Shown here piece by piece: positions 6,821 through 14,564 of a DNA stretch of 28,875 nt; position 1 is the first letter of the stretch; each line of letters begins with the position of its first letter. The position numbers were made by a program, and so were the translations under genes. The notes under the pieces are model-generated. The model was not told the origin of the DNA. It made no database searches and was given only the letters and a program-made list of their open reading frames with translations. Source of the stretch: JAWBSP01 sp964632175 (GTDB taxonomy: Archaea; Hadarchaeota; Hadarchaeia; Hadarchaeales; JAWBSP01); NCBI GenBank assembly GCA_964632175.1, contig CAZWBJ010000012.1, forward strand, positions 1 through 28,875, written 5' to 3'.

Positions 6821-8731
6821 ATGTCCGCGGAGGAGATGCTGAAGGAGATAAAGCGGGTGCTAGAGGAGGAGACGCCCCTAGCCGGGGACATCTCCAAGGT
6901 TGACCTGGAGGGGCCCTCCATCGTCCTCTACTGCAGGGACTTCACGGACTTCGTGGAGGACGGGAACCTGGTGAGGGACCTGGCCAGGAGGCTGAGAAAG
7001 CGCATCATCCTGAGACCCGACCCCGAGCTCCTGACGGAGCCCCCCCGCGCGGAGGAGGAGATAAGGAAGATCGTCCCACCGGAGGCCGAGATCACCCGCA
7101 TCACCTTCAACGAGGAGCTGGGGGAGGTGACCGTTGAGGCGGGGAAGCCCGGGATAGTGGTGGGGAAGGAGGGGGCGATCTTCCGGGAGATCCTGGGCCG
7201 GACGCACTGGTCCCCGAGGGTGGTGAGAACACCTCCCCTCAGGTCGGACTTCGTGGAGAGCCTTCGCCAGTCCCTCCTAAGCGACCTCTCGGCCAGGAGA
7301 ACCATCCTGAGGAAGATAGGCAGGCGCATTTACCGAGGGAAGCTGGAGAGAGCGGAGGAGTGGGCTAGGCTGACCTTCCTCGGCGGCTGCAGAGAGGTGG
7401 GGAGGTCGGCCATCCTCCTCCAGACCCCCGAGAGCAGGGTGCTTCTGGACTGCGGGGTGAACGTGGCCTCGGAGGAAAGGGCCTACCCCCACATGGAGCT
7501 CCCCGAGGCCTCCCTCCAGCAGCTGGATGCCGTCCTCCTCTCCCACGCCCACCTGGATCATTCAGGCTTCGTGATGGCCCTCTACAAGTACGGGTACGAG
7601 GGGCCCGTCTACTGCACCCCTCCGACTAGGGACCTCGTCCTCCTGCTGGCGACCGACTACCTGAAGGTCTCGGAGGAGCAGGGGAGGACCCCGCCCTTCG
7701 GGAAGGACGAGATGAGGGCCTTCCTGCAGCACTGCATCACGCTGAACTACGGGGAGGTGACGGATCTCTCCCCCGACCTGAAGATGACCTTCCACAACGC
7801 CGGGCACATCCTGGGGAGCTGCGTCATCCACCTGCACGTCGGGGAGGGGCTACACAACCTGGTTTACACCGGGGACATAAAGTTCGAGAAGACGCGCATG
7901 TTCTGGCCGGCCGTGAGGACCTTCCCCAGGGTGGAGACCCTCCTCATGGAGAGCACCTACGGGGGGCCGGAAGATGTCCACCCTCCCCGAGAGCAGGCGG
8001 AGGAGGAGCTGGTCAGGATCGTGAACTCCACCCTCGAGCGGAGGGGGAAGGTGATCGTGCCCGTTTTCGCCGTGGGACGCTCGCAGGAGATCATGATCGT
8101 GCTGGCCGATGCCTACAGGAGGGGGGTTTTCCAAGGCACCGTTTACCTAGACGGGATGATCTGGGAGGCCACGGCCGTCCACGCCCTTTACCCCGAGTAC
8201 CTCTCCCCCGAGATGAGGGAGCTCATCCTGGCGAAGGACGAGAACCCCTTCCTCTGTCCCATCTTCCAGAGGGTGGACACCGCGGACCAGCGCAAGGCCG
8301 TGATAGAGAGCCCCGAGCCCTGCGTGATCCTGACCACCTCAGGCATGATGACGGGGGGCCCGGTGATGGAGTACTTCAAGGAGCTGGCGCAGGACGAGAG
8401 GAACTCCCTCATCTTCGTGGGATACCAGGCCGAGGGCTCTCTGGGGAGCAGGATACAGAAGGGCTGCACCGAGATCCCGCTGCCGGAGCCGGGGGGGAAG
8501 ACCAGGCTGGTGAAGGTCAAACTAGAGGTTAAAACGGTGGAGGGCTTCAGCGGGCACTCCGACCGCCACCACCTGCTGAGCTACGTGAGGAGACTCTCCC
8601 CCACGCCCTCGAGGGTGATCTGCTGTCACGGGGAGGAGAGCAAGTGCCTCAGCCTAGCCTCCTCCATCCACAGGATGCTCTCGGTGGAAACCAGGGCCCC
8701 CTACAACCTGGAGGGCATAAGACTCAGGTGA
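6821..8731 (+). CDS. KH-domain beta-CASP ribonuclease aCPSF1 / FttA transcription termination factor
   Basis: The family is an archaeal homologue of CPSF73 that cleaves nascent RNA at U-rich sites and terminates transcription. The 636-residue length is normal. An N-terminal type II KH region includes GKPGIVVGKEG (about residues 107-117). It is followed by the metallo-beta-lactamase fold with the zinc motif H242-A-H244-L-D246-H247, AGHILGS and YTGDIKF. The beta-CASP domain and LTTSGMMTGGP come next, and a terminal GHSDRHHLL carries the last histidines. All catalytic positions I can recognise are present. ATG at 6821 follows the proteasome stop by 9 bp. The stop (8729-8731) directly abuts the stop of the convergent sepF gene at 8732, leaving no intergenic base. 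Confidence 0.96.
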   Translation: MSAEEMLKEIKRVLEEETPLAGDISKVDLEGPSIVLYCRDFTDFVEDGNLVRDLARRLRKRIILRPDPELLTEPPRAEEEIRKIVPPEAEITRITFNEELGEVTVEAGKPGIVVGKEGAIFREILGRTHWSPRVVRTPPLRSDFVESLRQSLLSDLSARRTILRKIGRRIYRGKLERAEEWARLTFLGGCREVGRSAILLQTPESRVLLDCGVNVASEERAYPHMELPEASLQQLDAVLLSHAHLDHSGFVMALYKYGYEGPVYCTPPTRDLVLLLATDYLKVSEEQGRTPPFGKDEMRAFLQHCITLNYGEVTDLSPDLKMTFHNAGHILGSCVIHLHVGEGLHNLVYTGDIKFEKTRMFWPAVRTFPRVETLLMESTYGGPEDVHPPREQAEEELVRIVNSTLERRGKVIVPVFAVGRSQEIMIVLADAYRRGVFQGTVYLDGMIWEATAVHALYPEYLSPEMRELILAKDENPFLCPIFQRVDTADQRKAVIESPEPCVILTTSGMMTGGPVMEYFKELAQDERNSLIFVGYQAEGSLGSRIQKGCTEIPLPEPGGKTRLVKVKLEVKTVEGFSGHSDRHHLLSYVRRLSPTPSRVICCHGEESKCLSLASSIHRMLSVETRAPYNLEGIRLR

Positions 8732-9100
8732 CTACTCCTTTACCTGAATCAGAATGTGCTGGGGGGTGGCGATGATCTTCTCCTCGTCCAGCCTCCCCAC
8801 ATCCCCCCCGATGGCCTGGGTGATGCCCTTCAGCTGCTCTATGGCCTCCTTGAGCTCCTCCGGATCCTTGTTCAGGAGCGGGGTGATGTTTATGACCAGG
8901 ATGTTTCCCCTCCTCAGCTCCTCGGAGATCACCTGGACATCGGGCAGGGCCGTCAGGTCGAACCTCTTGACGTAAATGGGCTCTATCCCCCTCACCCTCT
9001 CCTCCAGGCTCGTCTGGACCACTTCCACTCCTTCCAGGCTCACCGGTTTCTTCTCCCCCACGAGCTTCCTGAACAGCTTCATCAAAAACTGCCCCGCCAT
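8732..9100 (-). CDS. sepF: SepF-family cell-division protein
   Basis: Archaeal SepF anchors FtsZ to the membrane at the division site. The 122-residue protein has the SepF core: RGNILVINITPL (about 64-75), a helix with EELKEAIEQLKGITQAIGG, and RLDEEKIIATPQHILI at the end. The N-terminus (MAGQFLMKLFRKLVG) could form the short amphipathic membrane-targeting helix. ATG at 9100 is used here. ATG at 9082 (MKLFRKL) is an equally plausible start, since neither has a clear ribosome site and a TTAAAT box sits just upstream of 9100. It is the last gene of a four-gene minus-strand group and shares no spacer with aCPSF1. Confidence 0.92.
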   Translation of the reverse strand: MAGQFLMKLFRKLVGEKKPVSLEGVEVVQTSLEERVRGIEPIYVKRFDLTALPDVQVISEELRRGNILVINITPLLNKDPEELKEAIEQLKGITQAIGGDVGRLDEEKIIATPQHILIQVKE

Positions 9101-9136
9101 ATTTAACCCGCTACGCGGACCTGCTCGCGGGAACGT

Positions 9137-9640
9137 TCAGGCGGCCAAGGAGCAAGCCAGGCCCGCCAGAAGGGAGACCGAGAGCACCGCTACCATCTCC
9201 TTGAAGATCCTCTCGCTGGAGGGGGCGGGCATCCCCCGCAGCCTCTCGAGCAGGTAAAACGATCTCTCCGCGCCCAGCACGAGGGCCCAGAGAAAGAAGG
9301 GGGAATTGCCGGTCAGGACCAGCACCTTGAACATGGCCCGCTCCGGCAGCTCGAGGTTCATGAGGCCCGCGAGGTCGAGGAGCAGGGGCGCGTCGGCCAG
9401 ACCCCTCAGGAAGGAGAAAACGCCGGCCGTGACCCCGAACCCTATCTGGGAGAGGAAGAAGGCTGCCAGGACGGTGAGGGCGAAGTAGAGGGGGGGCTTC
9501 CAGGAGGGGGAGGTGCCGGGGACGGTCAGGTTCCTCGAGAGTTCCGGAAGAGCACCGACCCCACGGTAGCAGAAAACGGCCAGCACCCAACCGAAAGCCA
9601 CCAGGAAGAGGAGGAGGTACCTCAGCCTTTCTGGCCGCAT
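9137..9640 (-). CDS. Small polytopic membrane protein of unknown function
   Basis: The 167-residue protein has about four to five hydrophobic segments: roughly residues 8-26, 49-76, 83-93 (weak), 105-123 and 149-166. The last helices are separated by a basic loop near RLRGMPAPSSERIFKE, so it should sit in the cytoplasmic membrane. No conserved motif is recognised; a weak YIP1-like topology is only a thought. The start at 9640 overlaps the AMMECR1 gene by 19 bp, indicating translational coupling. A competing frame in the same stretch (9111-9683) is Arg/Pro-rich and looks like a shadow. sepF follows 36 bp downstream. Confidence 0.72.
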   Translation of the reverse strand: MRPERLRYLLLFLVAFGWVLAVFCYRGVGALPELSRNLTVPGTSPSWKPPLYFALTVLAAFFLSQIGFGVTAGVFSFLRGLADAPLLLDLAGLMNLELPERAMFKVLVLTGNSPFFLWALVLGAERSFYLLERLRGMPAPSSERIFKEMVAVLSVSLLAGLACSLAA

Positions 9641-10233
9641 CCGAGCTTCCTCTCCACCACCTCGCCACCCGGGCTGAGCTCACTGAACACCTGGGCGGTG
9701 AAGCGGCTTATCCTGACCTCTTTGGTGAGCCACATGTCCGGGGGAAGACCCGCCTTCATGCAGCACTGGGAGAGGAACTCCTCGGCGTCCCACTTCCACT
9801 CCACCGCCACCTGGGGAAGGAGGAGGCCGCTGGTCCCCAGACCCTCGACTATCAGCCCGTGCTCCCCCACCCTCACCGCCCTAGGGTACTCGCGCGGATC
9901 CTTCACCCGGATGAGCTCGGGAGGGCTTAGCACGCTAACCTCCACCAGAACCCTCTCCAGCTCCTCGCGGCGCAGGGGCGGAAAGCGGGGGTCCTCGAAG
10001 GCCGCGCTGAGAGCGGCCTTAACCGTGGCCTCGGCCAGCGGGAAGAGGGGGAGGGGAAAGCCTATGCAGCCCCTGAGTTCCTCTCCCTCCGTCAGGGTGA
10101 CGAAGACCCCCCTCTTCTCCCTCAGGTTCCCGCCCACCTCCGGCACCTTTGGCTCCTCACCCCGGAGGGAGGCCTCAATGCTCTCCCTCGCCAGCCTGAC
10201 CAGGAACCTTCCCTCCTCAAGCGCGAGCTTCAA
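9622..10233 (-). CDS. AMMECR1-domain protein
   Basis: The 203-residue protein is a full AMMECR1-family member. It carries the signature ELRGCIGFPLPLFPL (about 52-66), a following helix with AAFEDPRFPPL, and the late QVAVEWKWDAEEFL segment. The molecular function of the family is unsettled; in archaea it often stands near RNA or radical-SAM genes. It overlaps the upstream Mut7-C gene by 17 bp and the downstream membrane protein by 19 bp, so all are translated from one message. ATG at 10233 is a natural start (MKLALEEGRFLVRLAR). Confidence 0.93.
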   Translation of the reverse strand: MKLALEEGRFLVRLARESIEASLRGEEPKVPEVGGNLREKRGVFVTLTEGEELRGCIGFPLPLFPLAEATVKAALSAAFEDPRFPPLRREELERVLVEVSVLSPPELIRVKDPREYPRAVRVGEHGLIVEGLGTSGLLLPQVAVEWKWDAEEFLSQCCMKAGLPPDMWLTKEVRISRFTAQVFSELSPGGEVVERKLGCGQKG

Positions 10234-10711
10234 CCCTTCTCCTCCTGAACTCCTCCAGGGTCTCTAAAATTCTCTTCCAGTGCGTCCCCCGCCAGTAGAT
10301 CTTCCCGCAGCTCGTGCACCTCCAGAAGACCTCCTGGCTCTCGCGCACGCTCGCGGGCACGCTTCCCTCCACCTCCTCCGGGCTGGCCTCCCGGAGCTCC
10401 CCGTTGCACACCGGGCACCTCGAGTTCTCCAGATCGATCTCCAGAGTGGGCACCGCCCTGAAGAGCTCCAGCAGTTGCGCCGGCAGGTCCCCGGGCTGGA
10501 TGAGTGCAGCCATGAAACCCCTCCTCCTCGACTTCTGGTAGAGCCTCCGGTCCGAGGTCAGGAGGATGTAACCCTCCGCCGCCCGGGCAAGCAAAAACTC
10601 GTCCTGCTCCTCGTTGGAGAGGGGAAGCTCGCTCACGTAGACCGCATCGTGCCCCGTCAGCCTCAGCCACCTAGCGAGCCTGCCCAGCATCCCGTCGACT
10701 ACAAACCTCAC
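10217..10711 (-). CDS. Mut7-C RNase-domain protein with C-terminal zinc ribbon
   Basis: The family has a PIN-like nuclease fold followed by a zinc ribbon, and is predicted to act on RNA. The 164-residue protein starts FVVDGMLGRLARWLRLTG, the Mut7-C hallmark, with Asp6. It continues to ILLTSDRRLYQKS (about 48-60), a second acidic site. The zinc ribbon has CPVC at about residue 98 and CTSC about 33 residues further. The ATG at 10711 heads the four-gene minus-strand group and diverges from mcm across a 263-bp noncoding region. Its product overlaps AMMECR1 by 17 bp. The RNA target is unknown. Confidence 0.92.
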   Translation of the reverse strand: MRFVVDGMLGRLARWLRLTGHDAVYVSELPLSNEEQDEFLLARAAEGYILLTSDRRLYQKSRRRGFMAALIQPGDLPAQLLELFRAVPTLEIDLENSRCPVCNGELREASPEEVEGSVPASVRESQEVFWRCTSCGKIYWRGTHWKRILETLEEFRRRRVEARA

Positions 10712-10745
10712 ACTGAGTTACGCCGCGGGCCTTATCACCCCGACG

Positions 10746-10797
10746 GCGGTTTACTTACCGTCCACTCTCTCCCCTTTTTTGGGGTAAGGAAAACCGC
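10746..10797. repeat. Imperfect inverted repeat, 13 paired bases per arm
   Basis: GCGGTTT (10746-10752) pairs with AAACCGC (10791-10797). CTTACC (10754-10759) pairs with GGTAAG (10783-10788), with a small asymmetric bulge between the two blocks. The loop contains CCCC, six Ts and the start of GGGG. It could be a protein-binding dyad, an RNA hairpin in the Mut7-C leader, or an origin element. Confidence 0.6.
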
Positions 10798-10867
10798 AGG
10801 TGAGCTGATGTGGGGCGAAAACCTGGGGGTCCGGCTTAAAAAGAGAGAGGGGAAAATTTTCCTCCCT

Positions 10868-10916
10868 GAAATTTTTAAACCGGGCAATATTTTTCCCATA
10901 GAATTTAAGCGAAAAT
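10868..10916 (+). promoter_or_regulatory. Probable mcm promoter boxes
   Basis: Two A/T boxes, GAAATTTTTAAA (about 10868-10879) and GAATTTAAGC (10911-10920), are suitable TATA elements for the replication operon. The second would give a leader of about 30 nt, leaving room for the Shine-Dalgarno sequence at 10962-10968. Confidence 0.45.
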
Positions 10917-10961
10917 CAAAAAATTCTCCAAAAAATCTTAACCCCGCCCCGCCTACCGAGA

Positions 10962-10968
10962 GGAGGGG
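10962..10968 (+). promoter_or_regulatory. Shine-Dalgarno sequence deciding the TTG start of mcm
   Basis: GGAGGGG lies six bases before TTG at 10975. The next in-frame starts lie well inside the conserved N-terminal domain, so this ribosome site fixes the start codon. Confidence 0.7.
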
Positions 10969-10974
10969 AAGAAC

Positions 10975-13900
10975 TTGGAGGAAAAGCTGAGGGAAAAGCT
11001 CAACGACTTTCTTCACCGGCGCGAGGTGAGAAGCCAGGCGAGGGCCGCCGCAACCAAGGGGCAGAAATCGGTGGTGGTCGAGTTCAGGCAACTCCTCGAG
11101 CACGACGAGGAGCTGGCGAGGTACCTGCTGGAGCGGCCCGAGGATTTCCTCCAGACGGCAGCCCAGGAGCTCCTGGGGATGACCGGGGCCCCCCTTCAGC
11201 TGAGGGTACGCGCGCTGGGAAAGGACAACACGGTCGAGATAAGGAACCTTCGGGAGAGCCACCTCAGAAAATTCATCCAGGTGGAGGGAATCGTGACCAA
11301 GGCCAGCGAGGTGAGGCCGGAAGTGCTCGTCGCCGCTTGGAGGTGCAGGTGGTGCGGGTATCTCCACGAGGTGCCGCAGGAGGGCGAAGTCCTGACCAAG
11401 CCCACCCTCTGCGAGAACCCCAACTGCACCCAGAGAACGGGACCGTTTGAGCTGGACATAGAAAATTCGAAGTTCCGGGACTGGCAGCACCTGAGCCTGC
11501 AGGAGAGACCCGAGCAGCTGGGGAGGGGGAGGATGCCCCGGAGGCTGGAATGCATCGTGAGGGAGGACTTGACCGAAAAGGCCGTGCCCGGGAACCATGT
11601 GGAGGTGACGGGCTTCCTGCAGGCCCTGCCGGAGAGGACCAGGGAGGGGCAGAAGAGGACCGTTTTCAGGAAGATCTTCATGGTGAACTACCTGGAGGTA
11701 AGGCAGAAGGGGGTGGAGGAAATAGATCTCTCGGAGGAGGAAATCCAGAAGATCAAGGAGCTCTCCAAGGATCCCCACCTGAGGGAAAAGCTCATCAGGT
11801 CGATCGCCCCGAACATCTACGGGCACGAGCAGGTGAAGGAGGGGATACTGCTCCAGCTCATGGGCTCCGATCCCGTCGAGCTCGACGAGGCGAGGATAAG
11901 AGGGGACCTTCACCTTTTGCTCGTGGGGGACCCCGGATGCCTGGTCGCCGACGAGCGCATAGTGCTGGGGGACGGGGCCATAGTGAAGATCGGGGAACTC
12001 GGCTCGCAGCACCTTCAGCCGTTGAACACGCAGGTTCTAACGGGAGAAGGATATCGGAGGGCTCTGGCAACCCGCTTCCACATCTACCGCGACCAGCCCG
12101 TCTTGGAAATCGTGACCGAAACGGGAAAGTCGATCAAGGGGACCTACAACCACCCCATCCTCTGTCTAGAAAGACGAGGCCGCTGCACGGTTCAGGTGTG
12201 GAAGCGGCTGGATGAGATACAACCGGGGGACCGTGTGGTAACGGTTCCTTGGATACCATGCACCATTACTGCCCCTGTCAAGACCGGATGGCGCCCGCTA
12301 GAAAGGAAGCATGGGCCGCGGCCGAAGTGCAAGCTCCCCGCCGAGCTGGATGAGGAGGTCGCCGCACTTCTCGGTTACCTGCTGGGGAACGGCTGGGTCC
12401 GGCGGTGCCGCGTGGGGTTCAACATCAACCGTGAAGAGGAGGACCTCCTCCCGGTGCTTTCCTCCATTGTAGAGAGGAAGTTTGGTTTGCCCCTAAGAGT
12501 TCGAGAAAAAAAGCCAGCGCCCGGCCGGGTAGGGCAGAGGGAGGTGCGAAGGAGAACCCCCATCTTCATAGCCGAACTCTGCAGCATCGACGTCGCTGCC
12601 AACCTGAGCTTTCTCAGGGAGAAACGGGTCCCCGCGCTGATCATGAGATCGGGGAACAAGGTGGTTGCCGAGTTTCTGGCATGGCTCTTTGAGGCCAACG
12701 GTTGCGTTTTCTTCAAGGGGAGGGGGGGGATCCAGCTCGAGTCCGAGTCTCTCGAACTGTTGCGGGATGTACAGATGCTCCTGCTGCGCTTCGGGATTCA
12801 TTCTCGGATAGTTGGCAGTAATCTGAGGATATGCCGGGCGGAATCCATTCTCAAGTTCTCGGAGAGTATAGGCTTCCGGTCGAAGAAGAAAACCGCGAGG
12901 CTGGCCAAGCTTGCGGGGGGCCGCCGGGAACTCCCCAGACGCCCGAGGAAACAGCTCAGCGAGCGAGTGATCATGGTGCTTCCCGCCGGTCGCGCGGACG
13001 TCTATGATATAGAGGTCCCGGACGGGCACCGCTTCATTGCGAATGGGATTATTTCACACAACACCGCCAAATCTGCTCTCCTGAAATGGGTCTCGAACGT
13101 CGCGCCCCGCGGCCTCTACACCTCCGCCGTCAAATCGACAGCGGCTGGCCTCACCGCAACCGCCGTGAGGGACGAGCTCACTGGAGGGTGGAGCCTGGAG
13201 GCCGGGGCGCTCGTGATCGCGGACGGGGGGGTGGCGTGCGTGGACGAGTTCGAGAAAATGGACGAGAGGGAGGCCAACGCGATTCTCGAGTCCCTGGAGC
13301 AGCAGACCATCAGCGTCTCAAAGGGGGGAATCGTGGCGACCCTCAACACACGAACCTCCGTGCTGGCGGCGGCGAACCCGAAGGGGGGGAGGATCGACCC
13401 CAACCTCTCCGTGGCGGAGCAGATCAAGATTCCGCCCGTCCTCCTGAGCAGGTTCGACCTCATCTTCCCCGTGAGGGATGCCCCCGATCCCCAAACGGAC
13501 GACAAAATCTCTAGCCACATGATCGGGCTCCACTCGAGGGCGGGGAAGGTGGTCAAGCCTCCGATCTCCCCGGAGCTCCTCAAGAAGTACATCGTGTATG
13601 CCAAGAAGAACATCCACCCGCAGATCAAGTCCAAAGAGGTGGAGGAGAAGATCAAGCAGTTCTACATCAACTGGAGGTCCGTGGCCGCCAATCCAGGCAA
13701 TCCCCTCCCCATAACCCCGAGGCAGCTTGAGTCCATCATCAGGCTCGCCAAGGCCAACGCTAGAGCGAGGCTGAGCGAGGAGGTGACGGAGGAGGACGTG
13801 GGCTGCGCCATAAGGCTTGTGGAGTACATGCTGAAGGAGGTTGGGGTGGACTACCGTACGGGGAAGGTGGACATAGACACCATCATGACCGGACAGCCCA

Positions 13901-14130
13901 AGTCCCAGAGAGACCGGATGGTCAAGTTCATGGAGGTGCTCAAGGAACTCGAGAAGCGGTACCCTGAGGGGATTCCGGAGAGCGAGATCTTCCGGGAGGC
14001 GGCGAGGAGGGGGCTCACCGACCCCAACTTCGTCAGGGGGCTGCTGGATGAGGAGGTCACGCGCGGCTGGGTGTTCGTGGTGAAGGAGGAAAAAGGCGAG
14101 ACCTACTACGCGAGGGTCATCAAGAAATGA
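10975..14130 (+). CDS. mcm: Replicative DNA helicase MCM, interrupted by an intein
   Basis: MCM forms the ring helicase of the archaeal replication fork. The 1051-residue precursor contains a 375-residue intein (residues 322-696), leaving a mature protein of 676 residues, a normal length. Visible parts are the N-terminal domain with a zinc site (CRWC near residue 123 and CENPNC further on), then the AAA+ domain. Walker A, GDPG-[intein]-TAKS, is split by the intein. Walker B is VACVDEFEKMD, sensor 1 is AAANPKGG, and the arginine finger is in LLSRFDLIF. A C-terminal winged helix follows. The start is TTG with a good Shine-Dalgarno sequence. Its TGA overlaps the GINS ATG as ATGA. It is the first gene of the replication operon and is inactive until the intein is spliced out. 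Confidence 0.97.
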   Translation: MEEKLREKLNDFLHRREVRSQARAAATKGQKSVVVEFRQLLEHDEELARYLLERPEDFLQTAAQELLGMTGAPLQLRVRALGKDNTVEIRNLRESHLRKFIQVEGIVTKASEVRPEVLVAAWRCRWCGYLHEVPQEGEVLTKPTLCENPNCTQRTGPFELDIENSKFRDWQHLSLQERPEQLGRGRMPRRLECIVREDLTEKAVPGNHVEVTGFLQALPERTREGQKRTVFRKIFMVNYLEVRQKGVEEIDLSEEEIQKIKELSKDPHLREKLIRSIAPNIYGHEQVKEGILLQLMGSDPVELDEARIRGDLHLLLVGDPGCLVADERIVLGDGAIVKIGELGSQHLQPLNTQVLTGEGYRRALATRFHIYRDQPVLEIVTETGKSIKGTYNHPILCLERRGRCTVQVWKRLDEIQPGDRVVTVPWIPCTITAPVKTGWRPLERKHGPRPKCKLPAELDEEVAALLGYLLGNGWVRRCRVGFNINREEEDLLPVLSSIVERKFGLPLRVREKKPAPGRVGQREVRRRTPIFIAELCSIDVAANLSFLREKRVPALIMRSGNKVVAEFLAWLFEANGCVFFKGRGGIQLESESLELLRDVQMLLLRFGIHSRIVGSNLRICRAESILKFSESIGFRSKKKTARLAKLAGGRRELPRRPRKQLSERVIMVLPAGRADVYDIEVPDGHRFIANGIISHNTAKSALLKWVSNVAPRGLYTSAVKSTAAGLTATAVRDELTGGWSLEAGALVIADGGVACVDEFEKMDEREANAILESLEQQTISVSKGGIVATLNTRTSVLAAANPKGGRIDPNLSVAEQIKIPPVLLSRFDLIFPVRDAPDPQTDDKISSHMIGLHSRAGKVVKPPISPELLKKYIVYAKKNIHPQIKSKEVEEKIKQFYINWRSVAANPGNPLPITPRQLESIIRLAKANARARLSEEVTEEDVGCAIRLVEYMLKEVGVDYRTGKVDIDTIMTGQPKSQRDRMVKFMEVLKELEKRYPEGIPESEIFREAARRGLTDPNFVRGLLDEEVTRGWVFVVKEEKGETYYARVIKK
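11938..13062 (+). mobile_element. Intein in the MCM Walker A loop, with degenerate LAGLIDADG endonuclease
   Basis: The intein begins with Cys at codon 322 and ends with His-Asn at codons 695-696, followed by Thr as the +1 residue. Splicing motifs are intact: block A CLVADERIV, block B GTYNHPIL (the TxxH motif), block F VYDIEVPDGHRFIANG and terminal SHN. The endonuclease core is present: LLGYLLGNGWV, then KRVPALIM, then FLAWLFEANGCV. Both catalytic acidic positions are Asn (N472 at 12388-12390, N575 at 12697-12699) instead of Asp or Glu, so DNA cleavage should be lost. Base composition is only slightly less G+C-rich than the host gene, which suggests long residence. Confidence 0.95.
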
Positions 14131-14564
14131 AGGTGAAAGTCCGCCTGATGCGGGGAAACCTCGAGCTGGAGGGGCTGAGGGAGCTGGCCGAGGGGGAGGA
14201 GGTCGAGGTGGAGGAGTGGACAGCCAGGACCCTGCTCGAAAGGGGGCTTGCCGAGCTGGCGGAACCCTTAGACCTCGCCGAGCTCCGGAGGATGGTCCTC
14301 GCGGAGGAGCGGGAGCGTGGCCTCAGAAAGCTACCGGAGGACTTCCTCGTGCGCCTCTCCCTCTCCCTCCTGAAGGCGGGGGAAGCCGGGGCCCAGATGA
14401 GGGAGGCAGCGGAGGAACTCTTGGAGGTGAGGATCCAGAAGATGCTTGCCAACCTCCCCAACAGGGATGAGAACATGCTTCCCGAGGAGACTTCCCTCGT
14501 CAATCTCCTCTCGGCCGACCTCGAGAGATGGAAGGAGGAGCTGAAGCGGGGGATGGGAATATGA
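14127..14564 (+). CDS. GINS complex subunit (small B-domain/A-domain form)
   Basis: GINS links MCM and Cdc45/RecJ in the archaeal CMG-like helicase. The 145-residue protein has an N-terminal beta-rich segment (residues about 1-48, ending EEWTARTLLERGLAEL) that resembles the GINS B domain. It is followed by a helical A domain with KLPEDFLVRLSLSLL and LLEVRIQKMLANL. This B-then-A order is the one described for the Gins23/Psf2-Psf3 class, although the helical part also resembles Gins51, so I leave the subtype open. It overlaps mcm upstream and orc1/cdc6 downstream by ATGA, so the three are translationally coupled. Confidence 0.82.
   Translation: MKVKVRLMRGNLELEGLRELAEGEEVEVEEWTARTLLERGLAELAEPLDLAELRRMVLAEERERGLRKLPEDFLVRLSLSLLKAGEAGAQMREAAEELLEVRIQKMLANLPNRDENMLPEETSLVNLLSADLERWKEELKRGMGI

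Larger units (their letters stand above)
10712..10974. promoter_or_regulatory. Divergent control region upstream of mcm; candidate replication origin
   Basis: 263 bp of noncoding sequence separate the Mut7-C gene and mcm. It contains a two-part dyad (10746-10797), a GAAAAC-CT-GGGGGT string (10817-10830) loosely like archaeal ORB origin boxes, a perfect 12-bp palindrome GGAAAATTTTCC (10851-10862), and an A/T-rich stretch to about 10945. Archaeal origins commonly lie next to replication genes. The ORB-like match is single and imperfect, so an origin is a hypothesis. The mcm promoter almost certainly lies here too. Confidence 0.4.

Noticed and set aside
9111..9683. Alternative minus-strand frame overlapping the small membrane protein
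   Set aside because: Arg/Pro/Gly-rich with no hydrophobic segments, whereas the 9137-9640 frame gives clean membrane helices and starts inside AMMECR1.
10817..10830. A definite ORB origin box
   Set aside because: Only half of the known pattern is present and in a single copy; kept as part of the candidate region, not as a box of its own.
10735..12012. Minus-strand open frame of 425 codons opposite mcm
   Set aside because: It mirrors mcm codons and contains no recognisable domain; the mcm frame carries all motifs.
14528..14560. Upstream ATG extending Orc1/Cdc6 by 11 residues
   Set aside because: The added residues (MEGGAEAGDGN) are a shadow of GINS, and the ATGA overlap at 14561 gives the usual family N-terminus.
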